31,289 nucleotides of DNA from an uncultured Bacteroides sp. (GCA_905210875.1 CAJLYN010000004.1:1-31289); one strand, 5' to 3'; numbered from the stretch's first letter, positions 1 to 7,649 are shown. Notes: generated from the sequence alone by a model not told the origin. Numbers and translations: made by a program.

Positions 1-761
1 CCGGGGTTCCAGCGAGGCAGGCTTTGTATCACGCGTACGGCTTCGCGGTCGAGCAGCTCGTGTACGCCACGGATTACCGTTACGTCTTGTACATAACCTT
101 CCTTGTTTACAACGAAGCGCACGGTAACGCGGCCTTCAATGCCTCTTTCAATGGCCATGGCGGGATATTCCATGTGGTCTCTGATGTATTTCATCAGGGC
201 CTCTTCTCCACCGGGGAATCCGGGCATCTGTTCTACAATGATGTAGACCTCTTCTTCTTCAACTTCGGGGGCAACGAAATCTTTAAAGTCGGCAATATCT
301 TGTCCGTCGATTTCGTCGTTACCTTTTACGTCGGCGATAGAGATGGCTACGTTTCCACGAGCGGCCAGTTCGTCCTGCGACTTGATTTCGTCTTCTTCAC
401 CTACCTCTTCGTCTTTCTTGATGACGGGCGCGGTAAATTTGATAGTACTTTTCAAGGGAGGCGGAGGTGTCGTCGGCTTCATCATGGGACGCAACTCTTC
501 GTTACGTTTGATTTCGGCTTCGGGCAGTTTGGCCAGTGTGGTAACTTCGTTTACAACAATTTTGTTTTCTCTTTCTGGTGCGATGAACTTAATCAACATC
601 GGGAGCGTGATAACCAGAATGACGGCAACAATCACTATGAGGGTAGCGATGTTGTGTCGCTTCGGGGTGTCGAGACGCATATCATATGCGCCATACGCTT
701 TGTTGCGGTCTTTGAAGATCAATTCACACCAATCTTTCGAAATTAAATCTATTTTTGCCAT
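1..761 (-). CDS. tonB: Energy transducer TonB (3' end cut by window edge)
   Basis: Inner-membrane-anchored protein that passes proton-motive energy from ExbB/ExbD to outer-membrane TonB-dependent transporters such as SusC. The reverse strand is open from an ATG at 761 to the window edge, giving 253 codons with no stop. It has a cytoplasmic head, one hydrophobic segment at about residues 38-60, a short proline-rich stretch (KPTTPPPP, about 96-102), an acidic linker and the start of a TonB C-terminal domain. That domain shows QMPGFPGGEEAL, EYPAMA, GRVTVRFVV and SLPRWNPG at the edge, all typical of Bacteroidota TonB; about 20-25 residues should be missing. It lies 22 bp downstream of the second exbD and looks like the last visible gene of an exbB-exbD-exbD-tonB operon. 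The long reading frame on the other strand here is a shadow. Confidence 0.93.
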   Translation of the reverse strand, partial: MAKIDLISKDWCELIFKDRNKAYGAYDMRLDTPKRHNIATLIVIVAVILVITLPMLIKFIAPERENKIVVNEVTTLAKLPEAEIKRNEELRPMMKPTTPPPPLKSTIKFTAPVIKKDEEVGEEDEIKSQDELAARGNVAISIADVKGNDEIDGQDIADFKDFVAPEVEEEEVYIIVEQMPGFPGGEEALMKYIRDHMEYPAMAIERGIEGRVTVRFVVNKEGYVQDVTVIRGVHELLDREAVRVIQSLPRWNP

Positions 762-783
762 TTTCGTTCGATATTAATGTGAA

Positions 784-1452
784 TTATTGCTGTTGCATTT
801 GTTCGCGGTCGATTTGATTGGTGAGTTCACCTTTCTTCTCGTAGTTTTCTACCAACCATTCGTCACCTTCGGCAATGTCGACAATTGCATAGCGGTTGAT
901 GCTGCAAATGTGCATTTCGTCCAGTGCATCGATGAGGTTTTTGTAGGTAGAATCGTCGGTAGCCTTAATAATGACGATAGGTGCGGTTTTGGAGTCTTTG
1001 ATTTCAGCGGCTCTTTTGTCGTACTCTTCGTCGGACATTTTGGTAGCTATCTTCTCTTTTTTCAGCTCTCTGATTTGCGATACCACTTCCTGGTTACGGT
1101 AGAGGAGCATGGCTCTCAGACCGTCGTCTTTGTAGGTGGTTTCTTGCAACGAGGTCCAGTCTTCGTAGTTGGGCTCACCCGAGTAGTAGTATACGCGGTC
1201 GTCGCTTCCGAGAATAAGGGTGATAGCACGTGATGCGGCTACTTTGTCTCGTTCTTGCTCTGTCAGTGTTTTATCGTTTGACGGCATACTGATTTCCATC
1301 GTCTGAGGTTTGCTCATAGAGGTACAGAGCATAAAGAAAGTCAAGAGCAACATGTTCATGTCGACCATAGGGGTAAAGTCGACACGGATGTTCATTTTTT
1401 TCTGTTTCCCTTTCTTCTTGCCGCCGGAGTCTTTTTGTTCTACTTCTGCCAT
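784..1452 (-). CDS. exbD: ExbD/TolR-family biopolymer transport protein (second paralog)
   Basis: Proton-channel subunit working with ExbB to energise TonB. It has 222 residues: a lysine-rich cytoplasmic start, one transmembrane helix at about residues 28-44 with the motif FTPMVDMNMLLLTFFML, then a large periplasmic domain. Asp31 in the helix matches the essential membrane aspartate of the ExbD/TolR family. It is longer than the enterobacterial protein (about 140 residues), as is usual in Bacteroidota, and has a charged insert at about 115-155. It lies 23 bp after the first exbD and 22 bp before tonB, so co-transcription is likely. Confidence 0.93.
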   Translation of the reverse strand: MAEVEQKDSGGKKKGKQKKMNIRVDFTPMVDMNMLLLTFFMLCTSMSKPQTMEISMPSNDKTLTEQERDKVAASRAITLILGSDDRVYYYSGEPNYEDWTSLQETTYKDDGLRAMLLYRNQEVVSQIRELKKEKIATKMSDEEYDKRAAEIKDSKTAPIVIIKATDDSTYKNLIDALDEMHICSINRYAIVDIAEGDEWLVENYEKKGELTNQIDREQMQQQ

Positions 1453-1475
1453 AATTTCTTAGATTCTAACAGTTA

Positions 1476-2096
1476 TTAAAAATCGCCGGAGACACTTTTC
1501 AGCGTGGTGATCAGGTTGTAGCGGTTCTCGCGCAAGTCTTGCAGAGACGACATTACTTTGTGAATTTCGGAGTAAGGGGTGTTCTGTGCGGCTTTGATGG
1601 CGATACGCATGTCACGATTGGTTTTACGAGCGGCTTTTACCCATGCCTTGAATTCGTTGGAGGGGTTGGCGGTGGTATCGATGGGGATACCGGTTCCCTG
1701 TTTAACCATAACCTCTGTCTGTTTGTCAAAGGGCAGGTCGAGCAACGATTTCATTTGTGCGATAGGTACGCCGAAGTAATCAGAGGCTTGGAAGTTGGCC
1801 AATTCTTGGTCGGTAAATTCGTAACCGTATTCGGCTGCTACTTCTTGCAGCATCGGTACTCGCATACCCGGGTCGGTTCCCATAAAAATGCGTCCGTTAG
1901 ATTCTACCAATATTTGCAGTACGTTGGTTTCGGGAATTTTTATTTCTGAAACCGAAGACGGCACGGCAATTTGTACGGGCTCGGGCTCTACGAAAGTCGA
2001 TGTCAGCATGAAGAAAGTAAGCAGAAGCACAGTTACGTCGCTCATCGCGGTCATGTCGATGGCGGTACTCTTCCTTTTTACTTTTACTTTTGGCAT
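1476..2096 (-). CDS. exbD: ExbD/TolR-family biopolymer transport protein (first paralog)
   Basis: ExbD-family subunit of the TonB energising complex, 206 residues. A basic N-terminus (MPKVKVKRKSTAID) precedes a single transmembrane helix, AMSDVTVLLLTFFML, with the family aspartate at residue 20. The periplasmic domain follows, starting VEPEPVQIAVPSS. It differs clearly from the next gene (784-1452) outside the helix, so the pair are diverged paralogs and not a recent duplication. The complex may use a mixed ExbD dimer; this is inference. It lies 22 bp downstream of exbB in the same orientation. Confidence 0.93.
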   Translation of the reverse strand: MPKVKVKRKSTAIDMTAMSDVTVLLLTFFMLTSTFVEPEPVQIAVPSSVSEIKIPETNVLQILVESNGRIFMGTDPGMRVPMLQEVAAEYGYEFTDQELANFQASDYFGVPIAQMKSLLDLPFDKQTEVMVKQGTGIPIDTTANPSNEFKAWVKAARKTNRDMRIAIKAAQNTPYSEIHKVMSSLQDLRENRYNLITTLKSVSGDF

Positions 2097-2118
2097 AATC
2101 GTACAGTTTCGGAGTTAA

Positions 2119-2955
2119 TTACTTGCTGTGGTTAGCGGCGTAAGATTGTACGATTGAGAAGCCTACTTCGTCGATGGCGTAGGTGATTTTGTCGATTTTG
2201 CTGGTGAAGAAGTTGTAGGAGATTACAGCGCAGGCACCGGTGGCGATACCGAAGGCGGTGTTTACAAGGGCCTCGGAAATACCAGTCGAAAGGGCTACCG
2301 AGTCGGGAGCACCAGTGGCGGTGGCAAGAGCGGCGAATGAACGAATCATACCGAGCACTGTACCGAGAAGTCCGACAAGAGTACCGAGGGTTGTCATGGT
2401 GGCGATAACCGCAAGGTTCATTTCCAGGGTCGGGAGTTCGAGTGCGGTAGCCTCTTCTACTTCTTTCTGGATGCTGGCCAGTTTCTGTTCTTTGGTCAAT
2501 TCGGTGTTGTTCTCCATCTCAGCGTATTTTTTCAGGGCAGAAGTTACTACGCTACCTACAGAACCTTTTTGTTTGTCGCAAAGTTCTTGGGCTTTTGCCA
2601 AGTCATTGGCAGCCAAGGCATTCTTTACCTTGATGACAAATTTGGTAAGGCTGCCGGTACCTTTGGCGGTCATGATGGCGAATGCACGTTCGATACTCAG
2701 TACCAAAACGGTGAGCAAGAGGGTTTGCAGCACAGGCACGATAATACCACCCTTGTAGATGGTTCCCAGCAAGTTTCCGGGTTTGGGTTCGGCTTTGGTT
2801 GCGTCGGTGAAGTTGTTTACGTCTCCGAGAACGAATACGTAGATGCACACAGCGATGATGAAGCATACCACGATTACGAGGAATGCAGATTCAATACCAC
2901 GAAATCCTTTTGATTCTTTCTTGGCTTTTTTTGCTTTGGGTTGTTTTGTCTCCAT
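2119..2955 (-). CDS. exbB: MotA/TolQ/ExbB proton channel family protein
   Basis: Inner-membrane proton channel that powers TonB with ExbD. It has 278 residues with a basic cytoplasmic start (METKQPKAKKAKKESKG) and four hydrophobic segments at about 25-50, 67-92, 183-210 and 232-255. The third and fourth segments carry the glycine- and threonine-rich family signature (TMTTLGTLVGLLGTVLGM and VNTAFGIATGACAVISYN). The cytoplasmic loop between them is charged. The first helix is extra compared with the three-helix enterobacterial ExbB, a form common in Bacteroidota. This is the first gene of the operon; a -7 element at 3202-3209 would give it a leader of about 240 nt. Confidence 0.94.
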   Translation of the reverse strand: METKQPKAKKAKKESKGFRGIESAFLVIVVCFIIAVCIYVFVLGDVNNFTDATKAEPKPGNLLGTIYKGGIIVPVLQTLLLTVLVLSIERAFAIMTAKGTGSLTKFVIKVKNALAANDLAKAQELCDKQKGSVGSVVTSALKKYAEMENNTELTKEQKLASIQKEVEEATALELPTLEMNLAVIATMTTLGTLVGLLGTVLGMIRSFAALATATGAPDSVALSTGISEALVNTAFGIATGACAVISYNFFTSKIDKITYAIDEVGFSIVQSYAANHSK

Positions 2956-3201
2956 AATAAAAGAGTCTTTTTAATTGGTTTACAGTTTTTGTGAAGTTTT
3001 ATGTTTGTTTTTGTCGCTTGATAGTCTTTTTCCTTTTATGGGCATTTTTTGGACACGACTTGTAGCCTCCCTTTCGGGTGGAAGTACAAATTTTTCGGTG
3101 CCGTAATTTATGTAGTCAACTCTTTATGCATGATTGTGTTACATGGCTTAGATATCTTTCTGATATTTTCTGCTCCGCTTTTTTATGTTGAAAACACGGC
3201 T

Positions 3202-3209
3202 CAAATATA
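3202..3209 (-). promoter_or_regulatory. Candidate -7 element for the exbB operon
   Basis: The minus strand reads TATATTTG, an exact match to the Bacteroidota -7 consensus TAnnTTTG. No good -33 TTTG is present at the usual 18-21 nt spacing; a CAA on the plus strand at 3234-3236 would give a 24 nt spacer. If used, transcription starts near 3195. Confidence 0.4.
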
Positions 3210-3349
3210 GAACATCTTTTTCAAAAGAAAAAACAACGGATAAAAAAAGTTGGCGCCAAACTGTGATTTCGGAGAAAAACGTGAGCCTTTTATTACACTT
3301 ATTTGTTTTTCAAGAATCGTCTCATTTTTTATATCAAAGAGTTTTTTAT

Positions 3350-3357
3350 TACTTTTG
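3350..3357 (+). promoter_or_regulatory. Candidate -7 element for the inositol-monophosphatase gene
   Basis: TACTTTTG matches TAnnTTTG and ends 21 nt before the ATG at 3379, giving a leader of about 15 nt. No clear -33 element is seen in the T-rich stretch upstream. Confidence 0.45.
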
Positions 3358-3378
3358 TTTTGGTAAAAAAGATATATT

Positions 3379-4215
3379 ATGAATAACGATGCCGATATGC
3401 TTTCCGACTTGACTCAAAAGGTGGTTGAGTCGGTCCGCCCTGTAGGGCGGTTTATATACCAGGAGCGGTCGGTTTTTGACCCTTCCCGTATTGAAGAGAA
3501 AAACCTTCATGATTATGTTTCCTATGTCGACCGAGAGTCCGAACGCCGTTTGGTGGCACTGCTTTCTACGCTTTTGCCGACGGCGGGTTTCATTACCGAA
3601 GAGGCTACGGCTGCCTATGCCGGAGAGCCGTACGTGTGGATTATAGATCCTCTTGATGGTACAACCAACTATCTGCACGCTCATGCTCCTTATGTTGTGA
3701 GTGTGGCGTTATATGGCAGGGAGGCCGGATTGCTTGTGGGAGTGGTCTACGCTCCTTCCAGTGATGAGTGCTTTTATGCCTGGAAAGGTGGTGGGGCTTA
3801 TCTCAATGGAACCCGACTTGTTGTTTCATCGGCCGACTCGATAAGCGCCGCCTATCTTCATTTGGGGCTGCCCTATGATGCTGTCAAGTATGGCCGGTTA
3901 TCGGCTGCTTTGCTGTCGCGTTTTTATGGTCGTGTAGGTGCTGTGCGCATTGCCGGTTCGGCGGCTATGGATATTTGCGATGTGGCGGCAGGTCGGTGCG
4001 ATGCTTACATCGAACCCTCTTTGCATGTATGGGACGTTGCGGCTGCCATGCTTATTTTGCATGAAGCGGGTGGGGTGATTACCGATTTTGCAAACTTCTC
4101 CTGGCTCGACATAATGCGACGCGGCGATGTGCCCGAGGTAAACCATTATGATGTGGTGGCTGCGACGCCACGGTTGCATGCCGAGGTGCTGGCCGGAGTC
4201 CACGATTGTCTTTGA
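3379..4215 (+). CDS. Inositol monophosphatase family protein
   Basis: Mg2+-dependent, Li+-sensitive phosphatase fold that hydrolyses inositol monophosphate, 3'-phosphoadenosine phosphates or related sugar phosphates in the cytoplasm. It has 278 residues, the usual family length. Metal-binding motifs are visible: GFITEE (Glu74/Glu75), WIIDPLDGTTNY (Asp90, Asp93) and the C-terminal WDVAAAMLILHEAGG (Asp219). The segment GSAAMDICDVAAGRCDAYIE is also typical. The sequence does not decide between SuhB-like inositol phosphatase and CysQ-like bisphosphate nucleotidase, so no symbol is given. It is monocistronic: its own -7 element lies upstream and it converges on the DUF4861 gene through a shared terminator. 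Confidence 0.9.
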   Translation: MNNDADMLSDLTQKVVESVRPVGRFIYQERSVFDPSRIEEKNLHDYVSYVDRESERRLVALLSTLLPTAGFITEEATAAYAGEPYVWIIDPLDGTTNYLHAHAPYVVSVALYGREAGLLVGVVYAPSSDECFYAWKGGGAYLNGTRLVVSSADSISAAYLHLGLPYDAVKYGRLSAALLSRFYGRVGAVRIAGSAAMDICDVAAGRCDAYIEPSLHVWDVAAAMLILHEAGGVITDFANFSWLDIMRRGDVPEVNHYDVVAATPRLHAEVLAGVHDCL

Positions 4216-4237
4216 TTGCCTTTTTGCCTGATGATGA

Positions 4238-4270
4238 AAAACGGGAACCCCTAAAAGGGCTCCCGTTTTC
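4238..4270. terminator. Bidirectional intrinsic terminator
   Basis: Inverted repeat of 13 bp with one mismatch: AAAACGGGAACCC at 4238-4250, loop CTAAAA, GGGCTCCCGTTTT at 4257-4269. Because the stem ends are A- and T-rich, it can terminate both the plus-strand phosphatase gene and the minus-strand DUF4861 gene that converge here. Confidence 0.85.
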
Positions 4271-4291
4271 TTATCTTATACGGTATGCTGC

Positions 4292-5533
4292 TTATTTTTT
4301 CTTTTTGATTTTTATTGTGCAGGGCTGGTCCAAGTCTTGTTTCCAGTTTTGCAGGTGCTCAAACCATGCTTCGGGGGTTTTGTATCCGAAGGTTTCTTTC
4401 ATCGAAGTGAAGGTGATATAGTAGGTCATGCATTCTTGTTTGGGTGCATGTACCTGATAGAGGTAATTGACCTTGTCGTTGATTTCGCTGACGATGTATT
4501 TCTGCGGAAGGTAAGTGCCCAGACCTACCGTCTCCTTGGCATATTTTATGGTGTCGTTTACGGGCCAGTGTGTGCCCCAGCAGCCTACGAGACCTTCATG
4601 ATCGCTGAACGATTGTGAGCCTTTGATGTTTTGTACACCGGTGCAGAAGATTTCGTCGCCGAGCGGTTTGTCAAAGATGACATCGACTTGGGCATCGCGA
4701 TGTCCTCCGTAGAGCGTGTATCGGCAGGTCATGTTGAGACGGCTGTCGCCATATTTCCAACCGCGCACGGCCATCTGGCAGATGGTGCGCACGGGGCCGT
4801 AGGCCAGAATTGTGGCGGTGCGTTCGGATACGGGCTCTATGTGCACGGCTTTCTGTTTCTTGGCGTCCCAGCCTTTGAGGGCTCCGATACCGCAGCTGCC
4901 GCTTACCAGGAGCACGTCATCGCCGAATCCCTGCGCCAACTGTTTGTCGTCGGGGTACCAGCCGCTGGCTTCGACTTCAAAGCCTTTGTTGAATTTACCG
5001 TAGATGTCGATGGTCTGTTTCTGGTCGAAGTAGATGCGGTAGGCAACCAGTTCCGATTCGAAGGCGGGCCCGTGGTGGTAGAGGTTGCTGTAGACCTTTG
5101 AGGTGCCGGGTACGCTCAGCGAGTTGATTTTGGGGTGCTTGTTGCGTTTGTTGCTTTTGTCGTAGATTTTCATGTCGGCATATACACGGGCCGGATAGCG
5201 GTCGGGTGCGGCTTCTTGGCTCGAGACGACGAGTCGCAGTTGCTTGGTGGTGCGGGCCGGCATATTTATGAGGAAGGCTATTTCGTCGCCTGCACCGTCG
5301 CGGTCGAGGTCGTCGGTCTGTGAGGCAATTTCCTGTTCTCCCTCATAGACAGTTGCCGAGACGATGGGAAAGTTGCATTTCAGTTCGTCGGTTTTTACCA
5401 CGACGGGATAGTCGGTTTTCTCTTGTCCCCAAGGATTTTCAACATCTATGTAGAAGGTTTTTTCTTGTGCCGACAGGTGAGTGCCGATGCAGAGAACGAC
5501 CAGGCACAATGTGAGTTGACAGAATCGTTTCAT
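4292..5533 (-). CDS. DUF4861-like secreted protein
   Basis: It has 413 residues. A signal peptide is clear (MKRFCQLTLCLVVLCIGTHLSAQ, cleavage about residue 22), so it is periplasmic or exported. The mature protein starts with a beta-rich domain (FYIDVENPWGQEKTDYPVVV, then DLDRDGAGDEIAFLINMPA) and continues with YHHGPAFESELVAYRIYFD, IDIYGKFNKGFE, a GWY...AQGFGDDVL segment and CWGTHWPVNDTIKYAKE. This matches my memory of DUF4861, a Bacteroidota family often found with pectin or uronate degradation genes; the biochemical role is uncertain. It lies 29 bp downstream of the beta-barrel gene and probably shares its transcript. The lysine-rich end (TIKIKKKK) is at the terminator. Confidence 0.72.
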   Translation of the reverse strand: MKRFCQLTLCLVVLCIGTHLSAQEKTFYIDVENPWGQEKTDYPVVVKTDELKCNFPIVSATVYEGEQEIASQTDDLDRDGAGDEIAFLINMPARTTKQLRLVVSSQEAAPDRYPARVYADMKIYDKSNKRNKHPKINSLSVPGTSKVYSNLYHHGPAFESELVAYRIYFDQKQTIDIYGKFNKGFEVEASGWYPDDKQLAQGFGDDVLLVSGSCGIGALKGWDAKKQKAVHIEPVSERTATILAYGPVRTICQMAVRGWKYGDSRLNMTCRYTLYGGHRDAQVDVIFDKPLGDEIFCTGVQNIKGSQSFSDHEGLVGCWGTHWPVNDTIKYAKETVGLGTYLPQKYIVSEINDKVNYLYQVHAPKQECMTYYITFTSMKETFGYKTPEAWFEHLQNWKQDLDQPCTIKIKKKK

Positions 5534-5562
5534 GGATAAGTTTTTTTATGATTGATGTTTTT

Positions 5563-6231
5563 TTAGAAGGTGACGCTGAACACCAGTTGCCACATGTTGC
5601 TTTTGCTTGAAAAGTTGTCGGACAGAATGTCGTTCCACCCTTCGGTGAATGTTTCGCGCACGGAGTTCCCAATGGGCAGACGATAGTTGATGGCGGCGCG
5701 CAGATGCTTGAACAGTATGACACCGGCCATGAAGTTCAGACCTACGGTGCTTTCGTTGTTGATGAGACGGGCGCCGGCCGGCTGGGTATTTTCTTTACCG
5801 ATGATGTCGTAGAGTTTGTTGGTAAGATTGTCGTTTTTGATGTCGAAGGTGAATGAGGGTCCTACGCCGGCATAAAGGCCGATGATTTTAATAGGGTTGA
5901 AGGTAAATTTCAGGTAAAGAGGAATGTCGAGTGAATGCCTGAAATAGTTGGTTACTGCATAGTTCTCGGTATTGGTGAAGTGGGTGCGACGTTGGAGATA
6001 GAGCAGGGAGCCGTCGATGGAAAGTCCCAGGGGAAAACTTATTTCGGCCATGGGACCGACGAAGAATCCACAGTCGTTGTCGTATTTGATGTTTTCGGCC
6101 AACCCTTTGTAAGAGCTTCCCGAGAGATTGATACCGCCTTTGATACCCCAGTTGAAGTCTATGGCCCGGGTGGGCACAGTCAAGCCGAGGAGTATCAGTA
6201 ATAAACAGATGGTTTTTGCGGACTTTTTCAT
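5563..6231 (-). CDS. Outer-membrane beta-barrel protein (porin family, PF13568-like)
   Basis: It has 222 residues from the ATG at 6231. I chose this start because a signal peptide begins there (MKKSAKTICLLLILLGLTVPTRA); the frame is open 42 codons further upstream, but that part is basic, non-conserved-looking and crosses the promoter. The mature part shows amphipathic strand patterns with alternating aromatic residues: FNWGIKGGINLSGSSYKG, FFVGPMAEISFPLGLSIDG, LDIPLYLKFTF, IIGLYAGVGPSFTFD, VGLNFMAGVIL and a C-terminal phenylalanine (WQLVFSVTF). This is the pattern of an eight-stranded small barrel. The function is unknown. It is upstream of and probably co-transcribed with the DUF4861 gene. 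Confidence 0.85.
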   Translation of the reverse strand: MKKSAKTICLLLILLGLTVPTRAIDFNWGIKGGINLSGSSYKGLAENIKYDNDCGFFVGPMAEISFPLGLSIDGSLLYLQRRTHFTNTENYAVTNYFRHSLDIPLYLKFTFNPIKIIGLYAGVGPSFTFDIKNDNLTNKLYDIIGKENTQPAGARLINNESTVGLNFMAGVILFKHLRAAINYRLPIGNSVRETFTEGWNDILSDNFSSKSNMWQLVFSVTF

Positions 6232-6255
6232 AGGAAATGTTTTTGATTTATTATA

Positions 6256-6263
6256 CAAAGATA
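6256..6263 (-). promoter_or_regulatory. Candidate -7 element for the beta-barrel gene
   Basis: The minus strand reads TATCTTTG, a match to TAnnTTTG, 24 nt upstream of the ATG at 6231. This supports the 6231 start over the longer frame. A -33 element is not clear. Confidence 0.5.
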
Positions 6264-6375
6264 GAGAATTCTTTACGAAAATCTTTTTTCGTGTGGTCAA
6301 ACACTCTATAAAAATCGTTAATCTTCGGTTCTCTCTATTTTTTTTGATGCTGCACATTTTTTATGCGATAAAATT

Positions 6376-6405
6376 TTTGCAATTCAAGAAAAGATTATAC
6401 CTTTG
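6376..6405 (+). promoter_or_regulatory. Bacteroidota-type promoter for the tRNA gene
   Basis: A -33 TTTG (6376-6379) and a -7 TACCTTTG (6398-6405) are separated by 18 nt. Transcription would start near 6412, about 50 nt before the mature tRNA, leaving a short 5' leader for RNase P. Confidence 0.75.
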
Positions 6406-6460
6406 CCCCGCATTTGAGAAAAAGGCGCGCTGTATGTTGCCTTTTATCCCGGGTGTCGAT

Positions 6461-6534
6461 GGCGGGGTAGCTCAGTTGGTTAGAGCGTCGGATTCATAAC
6501 CCGGAGGTCACGAGTTCAATTCTCGTCCCCGCTA
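6461..6534 (+). tRNA. tRNA with CAT anticodon (tRNA-Met, elongator type, or tRNA-Ile2)
   Basis: It folds as a 74-nt cloverleaf. The acceptor stem is GGCGGGG/CCCCGCT (G1.U72 wobble), the D stem GCTC/GAGC, the anticodon loop TTCATAA with CAT at 6495-6497, and the T stem ACGAG/CTCGT closes the loop TTCAATT. The discriminator base is A and no CCA follows, so CCA must be added after transcription. The D-stem C11-G24 pair and the absence of three GC pairs in the anticodon stem argue against the initiator. CAT genes can be methionine elongator or lysidine-modified isoleucine; I cannot separate these here. The pair closing the anticodon loop is A31.C39, a mismatch. Confidence 0.92.
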
Positions 6535-6543
6535 CTTTCTTTC

Positions 6544-6590
6544 AAAGGTTGTCTTTCTTTTGTGGTGAGGCAACCTTTTCTTTTTTCTTA
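6544..6590 (+). terminator. Intrinsic terminator of the tRNA gene
   Basis: Stem AAAGGTTGTC (6544-6553) pairs with GGCAACCTTT (6569-6578) with one T.G wobble, followed by TCTTTTTTCTT. It lies 9 nt after the tRNA end. Confidence 0.85.
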
Positions 6591-6619
6591 TTCTTCCGCG
6601 GGTATTCGCGTTTCTTTCG

Positions 6620-7015
6620 ATGTTGAGATATCTCTATATAGTGGCCGGCACGTTGTCGTTGATTTTGGGCGTTGTCGGTATCTTTGTGCCACTGTTGCCC
6701 ACGACACCCTTTTTGTTGTTGGCTGCAGCGCTTTATTTCAAAAGTTCGCCTCGCCTGTATGATTGGTTGTTGCGGAATCGTTATTTGGGGGTATATATCC
6801 GTAATTTCAGGGAGTATAAAGCCATACCTTTACGGGCAAAGATAGTTTCGACCGCTCTTTTATGGGCAACAATCGGCTATTGTGTGCTGGCGGTTGTCGA
6901 TGCTTTGTGGTTGCGCCTGTTGCTGGCCGCGATAGCGGTGGGAGTAACCATACACATATGGAGTTATAAGACATTGCGTAAAAATAAAAATGACGAGACT
7001 CATGGGAAATCTTGA
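6620..7015 (+). CDS. YbaN family (DUF454) inner-membrane protein
   Basis: Small membrane protein of unknown function, 131 residues, normal for the family. The N-terminal helix carries the family signature GTLSLILGVVGIFVPLLPTT followed by PFLLLAAALYF, then the motif SSPRLYDWLLRN and NFREYKAIPLRAKI, as in E. coli YbaN. Two further helices lie at about 79-98 and 101-117, and the C-terminus is basic. Its 3' end overlaps the next gene by 26 bp if that gene starts at 6990. No clear promoter is seen after the tRNA terminator, so the gene may depend on read-through or a poorly matching promoter at about 6590-6610. Confidence 0.88.
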   Translation: MLRYLYIVAGTLSLILGVVGIFVPLLPTTPFLLLAAALYFKSSPRLYDWLLRNRYLGVYIRNFREYKAIPLRAKIVSTALLWATIGYCVLAVVDALWLRLLLAAIAVGVTIHIWSYKTLRKNKNDETHGKS

Positions 7016-7598
7016 ATCGGCGTTGGCTCTTTCGTCGGCTCGTGTTGAACAGGCGTGGCAGATTCTGAAAACCGGCGGTTTTTTTGAGGCTTGGGCTACG
7101 ATAGGAGCTGAGCCTCATGTGGTGGGCTCGTTGCGAATGGGTCTGTTGGTAAAACATCGCGACATAGACCTGCACATATATTCGTCCGAATTGTCGGTGT
7201 CGGACAGTTTCCTTGCCGTCGCGCATTTGGCGCAGAACGGAGTCGTGCGCCATGTCGAATATCGCAACCTTATCGATACGGATGAGCATTGCATCGAATG
7301 GCACGCAGGCTATGTCGATGACGGTGGAGAAGAGTGGCAGGTCGACATGATACACATTTTGCGCGGCAGCCGTTACGACGGTTATTTTGAGCGGGTGGCC
7401 GACCGCATATCGGCAGTGCTTACCGAGGAGATGCGTCGTGCGGTTTTGCTGTTGAAATATCTGACGCCCGACGATTGTCATGTGGCCGGCATCGAGTATT
7501 ACCGGGCTGTAATAGAGGGCGGGGTACGCACGTATGAAGATTTTCTTGAATGGCGTTGCGACCATCCGCTTCTCGGAGTTGTCGAGTGGATGCCTTGA
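6990..7598 (+). CDS. Nucleotidyltransferase-fold-like protein of unknown function
   Basis: It has 202 residues. The segment VGSLRMGLLVKHRDIDLHIYS (about 44-64) resembles the active site of the minimal nucleotidyltransferase fold: a GS...G turn followed by an hDhDh pair (Asp-Ile-Asp). A later acidic strand in EEWQVDMIHI (about 112-121) could supply the third carboxylate. The C-terminal half is helical. I do not recognise a named family, and nucleotidyl transfer has not been shown for it as far as I know. The ATG at 6990 overlaps ybaN by 26 bp; an ATG at 7002 is an alternative start. The overlap indicates translational coupling to ybaN. Confidence 0.7.
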   Translation: MTRLMGNLESALALSSARVEQAWQILKTGGFFEAWATIGAEPHVVGSLRMGLLVKHRDIDLHIYSSELSVSDSFLAVAHLAQNGVVRHVEYRNLIDTDEHCIEWHAGYVDDGGEEWQVDMIHILRGSRYDGYFERVADRISAVLTEEMRRAVLLLKYLTPDDCHVAGIEYYRAVIEGGVRTYEDFLEWRCDHPLLGVVEWMP

Positions 7599-7619
7599 AA
7601 AAATGGCTCTTGATTTTCG

Positions 7620-7649
7620 TTTGCATTTGTTGTAAAATTCTTACCTTTG
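7620..7649 (+). promoter_or_regulatory. Bacteroidota-type promoter for the threonine/serine exporter genes
   Basis: A -33 TTTG (7620-7623) and a -7 TACCTTTG (7642-7649) are separated by 18 nt. The predicted start near 7656 gives a 44-nt leader before the ATG at 7700. Confidence 0.75.

Larger units (their letters stand above)
2956..3378. other. Divergent intergenic region between exbB and the inositol-monophosphatase gene
   Basis: No supported gene in 423 bases. It is AT-rich and carries promoter signals for both flanking genes: TATATTTG on the minus strand (3202-3209) and TACTTTTG on the plus strand (3350-3357). The part between 2956 and about 3195 would be the exbB leader. A weak hairpin can be drawn at 3067-3084 (CCTCCC/GGGTGG with one mismatch). 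The short plus-strand reading frame at 3185-3382 lacks family features and crosses the downstream promoter. Confidence 0.6.

Noticed and set aside
24..746. 240-codon plus-strand frame at the left edge
   Set aside because: It is the shadow of the truncated tonB gene, which has all expected TonB motifs on the minus strand.
6461..6534. Initiator tRNA-fMet
   Set aside because: It lacks the C1.A72-type mismatch, the A11-U24 pair and the three consecutive GC pairs in the anticodon stem that mark bacterial initiators.
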